Shown here: piece after piece, positions 15,780-24,783 of the stretch
Layout: each line of letters begins with the position of its first letter
Numbering within the stretch: position 1 is the stretch's first letter
DNA from: Rhizobium sp. Q54
GTDB lineage: Bacteria > Pseudomonadota > Alphaproteobacteria > Rhizobiales > Xanthobacteraceae
Length of the DNA: 64,000 nucleotides
NCBI GenBank assembly: GCA_945861895.1
Contig: CAMAWF010000001.1
Location: 1 to 64,000, forward strand
Direction: 5' to 3'
Notes under the pieces: model-generated
The model's input: only the letters and a program-made list of their open reading frames with translations
Databases searched by the model: none
Told to the model about the DNA's origin: nothing
Translations under genes and position numbers: made by a program

Positions 15780-17156
15780 GTGCCTTATTTTGCCGCCTCC
15801 CGTTTCGTCGCGGCCCGCTGTTTCGGGCTGCTGCTTGGGCTTGCCGCTGGCGCGCTTTCGCCCGGCGGCACGCCACGCGCGATGGCCGAGGCCCTGCTGC
15901 TGGTCGAGGTCGATACCGGCAAGGTGCTGCACGCCGAGAACGCCACCTATCCGTGGTATCCGGCCTCCGTCACCAAACTGATGACCGCCTATGCGACCTT
16001 GCGCGCCGTCAAGGAGCGGCGCATCAGCCTCGACAGCCTGCTGACGGTATCGCGCAACGCCGTGGCGCAGCAGCCCACCAAGATGGGCTTCCAGCTCGGA
16101 ACCCAGGTGACCGTCGACAACGCGCTGAAGATGCTGATGGTGAAGTCGGCCAACGACATCGCCGTGACGCTGGCCGAGGGTGTCGGCGGATCGATTGAGA
16201 AATTTTCCGACCTAATGAACAACCACGCGCGCCGGCTGGGCATGACGCAGACCAATTACGTCAATCCGAACGGACTGCCGGCCGAGAACCAGGTCACCTC
16301 CGCCCGCGACCTCGCCATTCTGGCGCGCGCGATGATCCGCGAGTTCCCGGAATACGAATCCTACTGGCACATTTCGGCGATCAAATACGGCAAGCGGGTC
16401 CTGCGCAATTACAATTCGCTGATCGACCGCTATCCCGGCGCCGACGGGATGAAGACCGGATTCATCTGCGCCTCCGGCTATAATGTCGTAGCCTCCGCCA
16501 CCCGCAACGGCAAGCGGCTGATCGCGGTCGTGCTCGGCGCCTATGGCGGCGGCGTGCGCGCGCAGAAGGCGGCGCAATTGCTTGAGCGCGGCTTCGCGGC
16601 CGGCAATCTGTCCTGGCTCACGCCTTCGCTCGGCACGGTCGATGCGCTCGTTCCGGTCAACGCCGCGCCGCCGAACCTGCGCGAAGAAATGTGCGGCAAG
16701 AACCGCCGCCGTCCGGCGTCCGAGGACAATGACGAGGAAGAAGAGACCGTCGCCGGCAGCAGCGGCGCCGAGAACGGCGACGATTCCGATACGCAACAGG
16801 CTTTCATGCTGTCCGCGCTCAAGCCGCAGAACGGCAAATACGTTCTCGGGCCCGCCATCGGCAGCGGCCCGACGATCGAGGTCTATACCGGCCCGTCGAA
16901 GAAGCCCGCCGCCGCGCAGATCGCGGCCGGCGCAAAATCCAAGGCCGCCGCCAAGACTGCCGCTGCCGCGCCCGCCGCCGGCAAAACCAAGCCGAGCGCG
17001 GCACAAGCGCCCGCAGGCGCTACCGGCAATACGGCATGGAACAGCCTCGCTCCGGCTGCACTTGCCGCAACGCCGCCGGAAAATCTTGCAACCGCGAACG
17101 CGGCCGGCGTGCCGATGCCGCGAGCAAAGCCGAAGACGCCTCCGGCCAGGCAATGA
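15780..17156 (+). CDS. D-alanyl-D-alanine carboxypeptidase (penicillin-binding protein, peptidase S11)
   Basis: A 458-residue PBP5/DacF-type enzyme that trims the terminal D-Ala of peptidoglycan stem peptides in the periplasm. An N-terminal signal peptide ends near residue 36. Active-site motifs are complete: SVTK at 63-66 (nucleophile S63, K66), SAN at 123-125 and KTG at 225-227. After the catalytic domain (about residue 290) there is a long acidic then Ala/Pro/Lys-rich tail, longer than in typical PBP5 and without an obvious amphipathic anchor. Start is GTG at 15780. The stop overlaps the start of the cobW-type gene as ATGA (17153-17156). Confidence 0.93.
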   Translation: MPYFAASRFVAARCFGLLLGLAAGALSPGGTPRAMAEALLLVEVDTGKVLHAENATYPWYPASVTKLMTAYATLRAVKERRISLDSLLTVSRNAVAQQPTKMGFQLGTQVTVDNALKMLMVKSANDIAVTLAEGVGGSIEKFSDLMNNHARRLGMTQTNYVNPNGLPAENQVTSARDLAILARAMIREFPEYESYWHISAIKYGKRVLRNYNSLIDRYPGADGMKTGFICASGYNVVASATRNGKRLIAVVLGAYGGGVRAQKAAQLLERGFAAGNLSWLTPSLGTVDALVPVNAAPPNLREEMCGKNRRRPASEDNDEEEETVAGSSGAENGDDSDTQQAFMLSALKPQNGKYVLGPAIGSGPTIEVYTGPSKKPAAAQIAAGAKSKAAAKTAAAAPAAGKTKPSAAQAPAGATGNTAWNSLAPAALAATPPENLATANAAGVPMPRAKPKTPPARQ

Positions 17157-18301
17157 CGCAAGCCGGCGAGACGGCTGGCGCGCGCCAGCCACCGCCGCCA
17201 ATTCCGCTCACCGTGCTGACCGGCTTTCTCGGCGCCGGCAAAACGACGCTGCTCAACACATTGCTCAAGCACCCGGCGCTTGCCGACACCGCCGTGATCG
17301 TCAACGAATTCGGCGAGATCGGCCTCGATCATCTGCTGGTCGAATATGTCGGCGACAACATGGTGCTGCTGCAAAGCGGCGGCCTGTGCTGCACCATGCG
17401 CGGCGATCTTGTCGATGCGCTCGAAACGCTGCTGCGCGACCTCGACAATCGCCGCTGCAAGTTCAGCCGCGTGCTGCTGGAAACCACCGGGCTCGCCGAT
17501 CCGGCGCCGGTGCTGCACACCGCGATGGCGCATCCCTATCTGGTGATGCGATATCGCCTCGACGGCGTGGTCACCGTTATCGACGCGGTGAACGGGTTGA
17601 AAACTTTGGACGAGCACGCCGAGGCGGTGAAGCAGGCGGCGGTCGCCGATCGGATTGTGCTCACCAAGAGCGATCTGCTCGATACGCCCGGGCGCCGCGC
17701 CGATCATGCAAAATTGCTGGCGCGCCTGCGTGCGCTCAACCCGGCGGCGCCGATCCTCGATGCCGCCAAGGGCGACGCTACGCCGGCGCAACTGTTGTCT
17801 TGCGGGCTCTACGACCCGGAGCGAAAAATTCCCGACGTGCGCAAATGACTCGCCGCCGAGGCCTATGCGGACACGCTCGGCCATCACGGCCACGACGATC
17901 ACCGCCACGATCCCAACCGGCATGACGAGCGCATCCACGCTTTCGCGCTCACCACCGACACCGCGATCCCGGCCGGCACGCTCGATATGTTTCTCGAACT
18001 GCTGCGCGCGACGCACGGCCCCAACCTGCTGCGGATGAAGGGCGTGGTGAAGCTCGCGGAAATGCCGGACACGCCGGTCGTCGTTCACGGCGTGCAGCAC
18101 ATTTTTCACCCGACCGCGCGGCTTGAGCGCTGGCCCGACGAGGACCACCGCACACGGCTCGTTTTCATCACCCGCGACCTGGAAGAGCGCACCATCCGCG
18201 ACCTGTTCGACGCCTTTGTCGGCACTTCATCGCCCGACCGGCCCGACCGCGCGGCGCTGACCGACAATCCGCTGGTTCCCTTCGGCGGCATCGACCGCTA
18301 G
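17153..18301 (+). pseudogene. CobW/COG0523 GTPase gene with in-frame TGA (pseudogene or readthrough)
   Basis: The frame reads as a full COG0523 metallochaperone GTPase of 382 codons except for TGA at 17846-17848 (codon 232). The G domain is before it (Walker A GFLGAGKTT at residues 24-32, VNEFGEIGLDH, ETTGLADP, TKSD). After the stop the same frame continues into a His-rich metal-binding stretch and the CobW C-terminal domain (GVQHIFHP, RLVFITRDL), ending at 18301. Relatives have Trp (TGG) at this place, so one base change explains it. The CxCC metal motif also reads GGLCC, with the first Cys replaced by Gly. Coupled to the DD-carboxypeptidase by ATGA overlap. Either recently inactivated, or a truncated G domain is made. 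Confidence 0.85.
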
Positions 18302-18385
18302 GCGCGAGCGGCCACGGGCCTTGTCACACCGGCGCGACTCTCCGATGCTGGCGGCGAATCACTTAATCTGCCGCCGGACCGGTCA

Positions 18386-20185
18386 ATGGCCTTCATCGAA
18401 CGTCTGAAAGGCGACGTTACGTTCCTCAAAGGGGCGCTGCGGGCGCTTCGCATGACGACGCCGATTGCGAAAAATCCCACGCGGGTTTTCCCGCATGTGA
18501 TCGAGGAGCTGGCGGCGCGCTTTGGCGATGCACCCGCCCTGATCGGCGCGCGCGAAACTTTCAGCTATCGCCAGCTTGCCGAACGCTCCAACCGCTATGC
18601 GCGCTGGGCGCTTGCCGAAAATCTCGGCAAAGGCGACACGATCTGCCTGTTGATGCCGAACCGGCCGGAATTCCTGGCGATCTGGAACGGCGTCATCCAT
18701 GTGGGCGGCGTGGCTGCGCTGCTCAACACCAATCTCGTCGGCGCTTCGCTCGCCCATTGCATCGACGTGGTCGAGCCCAAACACATCATCATCGCCGCCG
18801 ATTTGATGGACGTGTTTGCCGCCATCGAGCCGCTGCTCAAGAGCAAGCCGAAGGTCTGGCTGCACGGCGAGGCCGCGGGCACACGCCAGCGCATCGACCG
18901 GATTGTCGACGGCCTCTCGGGCAAACCGCTAGCGGCTTCCGAACGCTGCCCGCTGAGCATCGAGGATCGCGCGCTTTACATCTACACCTCCGGCACCACC
19001 GGCATGCCGAAAGCCGCCAACATCAACCACTACCGCATCATGCTGGGAAGCCATGGATTTGCCGGCGTGATGGCGACCACCGCCGCCGACCGAATGTATA
19101 ATTGCCTGCCGATGTATCACACCGCCGGCGGGCTAGTGGCGATCGGCGCGCTGCTGATCAATGGCGGCGCGGTGGTCCTCCGCGAAAAGTTTTCCGCGCG
19201 CGATTTCTGGGACGATATTGTGCGGTACGAATGCACGCTGGTGCAATATATCGGCGAACTGTGCCGCTATCTGCTGCATACGCCGCCGTCACCCAACGAG
19301 AACCGGCACAGGCTGCGGCTGGCTTGCGGCAACGGATTGCGTCCCGACATCTGGGAGGAGTTCAAAACTCGCTTCCGGATTCCGGCTATCCTGGAATTTT
19401 ACGCCGCGACCGAAGGCAACGTCTCGATGTTCAATTTCGAGGGCAAGCCGGGCGCCATCGGCCGCATCCCCTGGTTCATCGCGCATCGTTTTCCGACCGC
19501 GCTGGTGCGCTTCGATATCGAGAACGAGCAGCCGGTGCGCGATGCGCAGGGTTTCTGCGTCGCCTGCGCGCCGGACGAGGTGGGCGAAACGATAGGCAAG
19601 ATCGTCAACGACCCGGCACGTCCGGCGGCGCGCTTCGAGGGCTATGCGCGCAAGGCCGAAGACGAGAAAAAGATATTGCGCAACGTGTTCAAACACGGCG
19701 ATGCATGGTTTCGCACCGGCGACCTGATGCGCAAGGACGCGGACGGATTTTTCTATTTCGTCGACCGGATCGGCGACACCTTCCGCTGGAAGGGCGAAAA
19801 CGTCTCGACCTCGGAAGTCGCCGACGCCCTCGACCGCTTTCCCGCGATCATCGAGGCCAATGTCTATGGTGTGCCTATTCCCGGCAAAGACGGCCGCGCC
19901 GGCATGGCGGCTCTGGTCATCGACGGAAGTCTCGATCTCGCCGCCTTGCGCGAACATTTGATGAAATGTCTGCCGGACTATGCCCGCCCGCTGTTCCTGC
20001 GCATCCGTGGCGAGATCGAGGCCACCGCCACCTTCAAGCAAAAGAAAATCGACCTCGTGCGCGAGGGCTTCGATCCGGCCGCGACGGCGGATGTAATCTA
20101 TTTCAACCACGCCGAAAAACGCGCCTTCGTACGGCTCGATGCTTTGCTCCATATGCGCATCGTCAAGGGCGACGTGCGCGTATGA
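18386..20185 (+). CDS. Long-/very-long-chain acyl-CoA synthetase (FATP type)
   Basis: A 599-residue ANL-superfamily enzyme that activates long fatty acids to acyl-CoA through acyl-AMP. The AMP-binding P-loop YTSGTTGMPKA lies around residues 199-209, the FYAATEGN motif and GDLMRKD (A8-like hinge region) follow, and the C-terminal Lys region ATFKQKK is present. The GEIEATATFKQKKIDLV ending and overall length match the FATP/very-long-chain synthetase branch rather than FadD proper. It overlaps the DUF924 gene by ATGA, so the two form an operon. Confidence 0.91.
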   Translation: MAFIERLKGDVTFLKGALRALRMTTPIAKNPTRVFPHVIEELAARFGDAPALIGARETFSYRQLAERSNRYARWALAENLGKGDTICLLMPNRPEFLAIWNGVIHVGGVAALLNTNLVGASLAHCIDVVEPKHIIIAADLMDVFAAIEPLLKSKPKVWLHGEAAGTRQRIDRIVDGLSGKPLAASERCPLSIEDRALYIYTSGTTGMPKAANINHYRIMLGSHGFAGVMATTAADRMYNCLPMYHTAGGLVAIGALLINGGAVVLREKFSARDFWDDIVRYECTLVQYIGELCRYLLHTPPSPNENRHRLRLACGNGLRPDIWEEFKTRFRIPAILEFYAATEGNVSMFNFEGKPGAIGRIPWFIAHRFPTALVRFDIENEQPVRDAQGFCVACAPDEVGETIGKIVNDPARPAARFEGYARKAEDEKKILRNVFKHGDAWFRTGDLMRKDADGFFYFVDRIGDTFRWKGENVSTSEVADALDRFPAIIEANVYGVPIPGKDGRAGMAALVIDGSLDLAALREHLMKCLPDYARPLFLRIRGEIEATATFKQKKIDLVREGFDPAATADVIYFNHAEKRAFVRLDALLHMRIVKGDVRV

Positions 20186-20727
20186 AGGCGGTGACGCCAG
20201 CGGATGTACTCAAGTTTTGGCAGGACGCCGGGCCGCAGCGCTGGTTCAAAAAAGACGCCGCGTTCGACGAAGAGATCCGCCGGCGGTTTCTCCGCGCCCA
20301 TGAAGCCGCCGCCGCGGGGCGTCTCGCCGCCTGGGAAATGACCGACGATGGCACGCTCGCGCTGCTCATTTTGCTCGACCAGTTCCCGCGCAATATGTTT
20401 CGCGGCGAAGCGCGCGCTTTCGCCACCGATCCGCCGGCGCTTGGCATCGCACGTCGGGCGCTGACGCGCGGCTTCGATGACAAGGTCAGCGATACGATGC
20501 GGGGCTTCTTCTATCTGCCGTTCATGCATTCGGAAAAGCTTTCCGATCAGGAGCGCTGCGTGGAGCTGTACCGTTCGCTCGGCAATAGCGAGGGGCTGAA
20601 ATTTGCCGGCATGCACGCCGACATCATCCGCCGCTTCGGCCGCTTTCCGCATCGCAATGCCGTGCTCGGCCGCGCGACGACGGCCGAGGAACAGAAATTT
20701 CTCGACGGCGGCGGCTTCGCGGGTTAA
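20182..20727 (+). CDS. DUF924 family protein
   Basis: A 181-residue all-helical protein of the DUF924 family, recognised by LKFWQDAGPQRWFKKD at the N terminus, LILLDQFPRNMFRG in the middle, and the FAGMHADIIRRFGRFPHRN motif near the C terminus. The family has a TPR-like fold and no established biochemical role. Translationally coupled (ATGA) to the acyl-CoA synthetase gene. Its stop codon overlaps the stop of the convergent flavin monooxygenase by four bases (20724-20727). Confidence 0.93.
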   Translation: MKAVTPADVLKFWQDAGPQRWFKKDAAFDEEIRRRFLRAHEAAAAGRLAAWEMTDDGTLALLILLDQFPRNMFRGEARAFATDPPALGIARRALTRGFDDKVSDTMRGFFYLPFMHSEKLSDQERCVELYRSLGNSEGLKFAGMHADIIRRFGRFPHRNAVLGRATTAEEQKFLDGGGFAG

Positions 20728-22388
20728 CCACCCGTCAACCGCGCGAACAATGCATCGGCATCGCCCGGCGCCGCGTTGCCGCGCCAGCCGACATGCTGGT
20801 CGGGCCGGATTAGCACCAGATCGCGCTCATAAAGTTCTCGCGTCTCGCCGTCCGCAACCTCGAGCACATGAAGCGGCACGCCGCGCCTGCGCGCCGCATC
20901 CTCGAATGGCGCAGCGGACGCTGGCTTGCCGCCAAGCCGCAACAACGTGAAGCCGACGCCCAGCCGGTCGAACAGCGAATCTCCGTGCGCGCGTCCGTCG
21001 CCGAGCCAGACATGCGGCGCGCGGCCACCGGGTACGCCGCTCGGGGTGTATGCGACGAAACTGTCGGCCGGCGGCGCGCCGTCGGGTGCGACGATGGGCG
21101 AGCCGTCGTAACGGGCACCGAGCTGAACGCCGATGGAGGCGAATTCCTCGCCGAAGGTCGCGAGGAACGCGCCGACCTTGCGCCGCGCGGCTTCGCCTCC
21201 CGGGGTGTCGTCTTCCAGTTCCGGCGGCACTTTTACATCTCCAATATTTTTCGCCAGCGCGCGCGAGGCGGCGGTGTTGCGCACGGCGATCGGTTTGCGC
21301 TCCTGTGCGTAGCTCTCGACCAGATGCGGCCCGCCCCAGCCTTGCAGCATGGCCGCCAGTTTCCACGCCAGATTGGCGGCGTCATCGATGCCGGTGTTCA
21401 TGCCGAAACCGCCGGTCGGCGTGAACAGATGCACGGCGTCGCCGGCGAGCCAGACGCGGCCCTCGCCGAAGCGCTCGGCGTGCAGCGCGACGCCGCCGGT
21501 CCAGGCCCCATGCGCGACGATTTCGACCGGGATTTCCGCGCCGGTCGCGCGCTGCACCAGTTGCGCGATGGCGCCGTCGTCGGGCGGCATGTCGGGATTG
21601 TCCTGCCGCGACCACAGGATGAACTCGTGCTTGCCGTCGAGCGCCACCACGGCGGTGCGCAATTCGGGGTTCACCACCCAATACTGCCAGGCGCGGCGAT
21701 GTTTTAGAAAGTCGCGATACAGCGTCGGCGCGCGAAAATACGTCGAGATCATGTTCTGGCCGAAAAACTCCTGCTTGAGCGCCGCGTGACCCTCATAGCG
21801 GATGCCGAGCGAACGCCGCACAAAGGAACGCCCACCGTCGCAGCCGGCAAGATAGTTCGCGCGCCATTCTTGCCTGCGGCCGTCCGCCGATTGCGCGCGT
21901 AGCGTGACGCCATCGTTGTCCTGCGTGAACTCATCGACGTTCCAGCCAAAACGCAATGCAATGTTAGCGCAAGCACGCGCGCGCTCCAGCAGCAGCGCCT
22001 CGACATACATCTGATTGGCGCGGTGAACCGGCTCGACAATCTGGTCCGTGCGCGAGGACGCCGCGACGATGCGCATCTTCTCGGCTTCCGAGGGCATCGG
22101 CAGGCGCGCCAGTTCGCGCCCAGACAATCGCGTCATATACACGCTGTCGGTCGGGTGATCGTCCGGCAGGCCGAGCTTGCGCACTTGCGCCGCAAAGCCG
22201 AGCCGCCGGTAGTGCTCCATGCTGCGCGAATTATGCGTCGAGCCCTTGGGATGCGCGCGCACCGTCGGCTCGCTGTTGAACACGACCGATTTGACGCCGT
22301 GACGGTCGAGAAACAATGCCAGCATCAGTCCGACCGGCCCGCCGCCGACGATGGCGACGGGAACGTGCTGGGCCTCGGTTTCGGGCAT
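20724..22388 (-). CDS. FAD-dependent aromatic monooxygenase (PheA/TfdB/MhpA family)
   Basis: A 554-residue class A flavoprotein hydroxylase. The dinucleotide-binding GGGPVG motif is near residue 15-20, the DG motif in AGCDGGRSFVRRSLG near 163-177, and the second FAD motif GDAVHLFTPTGGFGMNTGIDDAANLAWKL near 305-333. The C-terminal thioredoxin-like domain of phenol-hydroxylase-type enzymes is present. Such enzymes use NAD(P)H and O2 to ortho-hydroxylate a phenolic substrate; the actual substrate is unknown. Monocistronic; divergent from the DapA-family gene, 69 bases apart. Confidence 0.91.
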   Translation of the reverse strand: MPETEAQHVPVAIVGGGPVGLMLALFLDRHGVKSVVFNSEPTVRAHPKGSTHNSRSMEHYRRLGFAAQVRKLGLPDDHPTDSVYMTRLSGRELARLPMPSEAEKMRIVAASSRTDQIVEPVHRANQMYVEALLLERARACANIALRFGWNVDEFTQDNDGVTLRAQSADGRRQEWRANYLAGCDGGRSFVRRSLGIRYEGHAALKQEFFGQNMISTYFRAPTLYRDFLKHRRAWQYWVVNPELRTAVVALDGKHEFILWSRQDNPDMPPDDGAIAQLVQRATGAEIPVEIVAHGAWTGGVALHAERFGEGRVWLAGDAVHLFTPTGGFGMNTGIDDAANLAWKLAAMLQGWGGPHLVESYAQERKPIAVRNTAASRALAKNIGDVKVPPELEDDTPGGEAARRKVGAFLATFGEEFASIGVQLGARYDGSPIVAPDGAPPADSFVAYTPSGVPGGRAPHVWLGDGRAHGDSLFDRLGVGFTLLRLGGKPASAAPFEDAARRRGVPLHVLEVADGETRELYERDLVLIRPDQHVGWRGNAAPGDADALFARLTGG

Positions 22389-22457
22389 GCGTTCTCCGTA
22401 CTATGCGGGCGGCGGCGCGGTATGTAGCATGAGCGGCGCAATTTGAACGGATCATGC

Positions 22458-23333
22458 ATGAAGAATTTTCACGGCGTATTTCCTTATCTTGTCTCCCCGC
22501 TCGATCAATCCGGCCGCGTGCTCACCGACGTGCTGGGCAAGTTGGCGTCCGATCTGATCGACGCCGGCGTGCATGGGCTTACGCCGCTCGGCTCGACCGG
22601 CGAATTCGCCTATCTCGACCGCGCGCAGCGCAAGGCCGTGGTGCAGGCGACGATCGAGGCCGCCGGCAAGCGCGTACCGGTCGTCACCGGTGTCGCGTCG
22701 GCATCGACGGCGGATGCGGTCGCACAGGCGCGCGATTATCAAAAGCTCGGCGCCAGCGGAATCCTCGCGATCCTCGAAGCGTATTTTCCGCTCAAGGACG
22801 CGCAGATCGAATCGTATTTTCGCGCCATCGCCGACGCGGTCGATATTCCGGTCGTGCTCTATACCAATCCGCAATTCCAGCGCAGCGATCTTTCGCTCGA
22901 CATCATCGCGCGGCTCGCGGCGCATCCGCGCATCGGCTACATCAAGGATGCGTCCACGAATACCGGCCGCCTGCTTTCGATCATGAACCGCTGCCCGGAG
23001 CTGGCGGTATTTTCCGCGTCCGCACATATTCCGGCCGCGGTGATGCTGATCGGCGGCGTCGGCTGGATGGCGGGACCGGCTTGCGTCATTCCGCGCCAGA
23101 GCGTGCGGCTTTATGAATTATGCCGCGCCGGAAACTGGAGCGAGGCGATGAAGCTGCAGCGCGAGTTGTGGCGCATCAATGAGGTCTTCGCGCGCTTTAA
23201 CCTTGCCGCCTGCATCAAGACCGGGCTGCAGATCCAAGGCTATCCGGTGGGCGACCCGGTGCCGCCGCAAGTTGCGCTGACGGCGGAGGAGCGCAAAATC
23301 GTGGAGAAAATCCTCGCGCAAATCCCCGCTTAA
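22458..23333 (+). CDS. Dihydrodipicolinate synthase (DapA) family aldolase/lyase
   Basis: A 291-residue TIM-barrel class I aldolase. The pyruvate carboxylate-binding loop reads GSTGEF (about 45-50), the barrel Tyr lies in LYTNP near 135, and the Schiff-base Lys is in YIKDAS near 160. The standard DapA signature GTTGE is changed to GSTGE and the surroundings differ from lysine-pathway DapA, so this is more likely a catabolic member of the family acting on another 2-oxo acid. I used the ATG at 22458 (MKNFHG...), since upstream codons are not family-like. It stands alone between a monooxygenase and a flippase gene. Confidence 0.88.
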   Translation: MKNFHGVFPYLVSPLDQSGRVLTDVLGKLASDLIDAGVHGLTPLGSTGEFAYLDRAQRKAVVQATIEAAGKRVPVVTGVASASTADAVAQARDYQKLGASGILAILEAYFPLKDAQIESYFRAIADAVDIPVVLYTNPQFQRSDLSLDIIARLAAHPRIGYIKDASTNTGRLLSIMNRCPELAVFSASAHIPAAVMLIGGVGWMAGPACVIPRQSVRLYELCRAGNWSEAMKLQRELWRINEVFARFNLAACIKTGLQIQGYPVGDPVPPQVALTAEERKIVEKILAQIPA

Positions 23334-23411
23334 CCGCACGCCGCAGCGCCTCCAGAGACTGTTAACGCATCCTTGCTAGGACTTGGGGCCTGCCAGCCGC
23401 GGAGCCGACCC

Positions 23412-24776
23412 TTGGCCCTGATCGATTTTGCAAATATCCGGCCCGCGCCGTTCGCGCGGATGATCGGCGGCGCGCGGAAATGGCTGGCGGATAAAAGCCA
23501 CGATGCGCTGGCGCAGCGCATCGCCGGCTCCGCGTTTCTCATCCGCGTCGCCAGCGCCGGGCTGATCTTTATCGTCCAAATATTTCTTGCGCGCTGGATG
23601 GGCCGCTTCGAATTCGGCATCTATATTTACGTCTGGACCTGGGTGCTGCTGATCGGCGCACTCGCCCCGCTCGGTCTCGGTTACCTGGCGCAGCGCTTCA
23701 TCCCCGAATACAGCGCCAAACGCGACCTCAAACGCCTGCGCGGGTTCCTGTTCGCCAGCCGCTGGATTTGTTTCGGATTGGGCGCGCTGGCGGCCATCGT
23801 TGGCACGCTCGTCATTCTCGGTCTTGGCGAGCGCATCGCGGCTTATTACACCCTGCCGTTTTTGATTGGCCTTGTGTGCCTGCCGATCTTCGCGGTGTCG
23901 AGCGTGCAGGATTCAATTGCGCGTTCGTATAACTGGATCGATCTCGCGCTGGTTCCCGACTATATCGCGCAGCCGCTGTTGATCCTCGCCTTCATCGCGT
24001 CGATGCATTTCGCCGGCATGCCGGTCAACGCGGTGGCGGTTTTGTTTGCCGCCGTGCTCGCCTATTGGGCGATGACCCTGATGCAAACGGGTCTGCTTGG
24101 CCGCCGCCTCGGCACGGTGGTGAAACCGGGCCCGCGCCGCTACGACGTGGCGCACTGGATGCAAACGGCATTGCCGGTGTTTCTGGTGGACGGTTGCTTT
24201 TTTCTGCTCACCTATATCGACATCCTGCTGCTGGAATTATTCGTGTCGCCCGAGGAGATCGCGGTCTATTACGCCGCGGTGAAAACGCTGGCGCTTGTCG
24301 CTTTCATCTATTTCGCGGTGTCGGCCGCCTGCGCGCACCGGTTCGCCGAATATCATGCGTCGAAGAACAAAAAGAAGCTCGCCGCATTCGTCCACCAGGC
24401 AACGCGCATGATGTTCTGGCCCTCGCTGGCGATGGCGGCCGCCCTCGTTGTATTCGGCAAATGGATCTTGATGCTGTTCGGCCCCGGCTTCGAGGAAGGC
24501 TATCCGCTCATTCTGGTGCTCGCCATCGGGCTGATCGCGCGCGCCTCGGTCGGCCCCGCCGAGCGCCTGCTCAGTATGGTCGGCGAGCAGAAAATCTGCG
24601 CGCTGGTCTATGCCGCCGCGGTGCTCGCCAATATCGCGCTTTGCTTTATTCTGGTGCCGCGGCTCGGACTGATCGGGGCGGCGGCCTCGACCGCAAGCGC
24701 GCTTGTGCTCGAATCGATCCTGCTGTTCTTCGCGGTGAAAAAGCGGCTCGGCCTGCACGTCTTCATCTGGCGCTGA
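23412..24776 (+). CDS. Oligosaccharide flippase / polysaccharide biosynthesis (Wzx-like) membrane protein
   Basis: About 454 residues with 12-14 hydrophobic segments, the pattern of the MOP-superfamily polysaccharide transporters (Wzx, MurJ relatives). The N-terminal half has the FLIRVASAGLIFIVQIFLARWMG segment typical of O-antigen flippases. I chose the TTG at 23412, preceded by GGAG at seven bases; an ATG at 23460 is the alternative. No glycosyltransferase genes are adjacent, so the lipid-linked substrate is unknown and the protein may act with genes elsewhere. Confidence 0.88.
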   Translation: MALIDFANIRPAPFARMIGGARKWLADKSHDALAQRIAGSAFLIRVASAGLIFIVQIFLARWMGRFEFGIYIYVWTWVLLIGALAPLGLGYLAQRFIPEYSAKRDLKRLRGFLFASRWICFGLGALAAIVGTLVILGLGERIAAYYTLPFLIGLVCLPIFAVSSVQDSIARSYNWIDLALVPDYIAQPLLILAFIASMHFAGMPVNAVAVLFAAVLAYWAMTLMQTGLLGRRLGTVVKPGPRRYDVAHWMQTALPVFLVDGCFFLLTYIDILLLELFVSPEEIAVYYAAVKTLALVAFIYFAVSAACAHRFAEYHASKNKKKLAAFVHQATRMMFWPSLAMAAALVVFGKWILMLFGPGFEEGYPLILVLAIGLIARASVGPAERLLSMVGEQKICALVYAAAVLANIALCFILVPRLGLIGAAASTASALVLESILLFFAVKKRLGLHVFIWR

Positions 24777-24783
24777 TTTAAGC

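Noticed and set aside
17846..17848. TGA as selenocysteine codon in the cobW gene
   Set aside because: Relatives as I recall them have Trp there, no bacterial SECIS-like hairpin is evident right after it, and COG0523 proteins are not selenoproteins; nonsense mutation or sequencing error is simpler.
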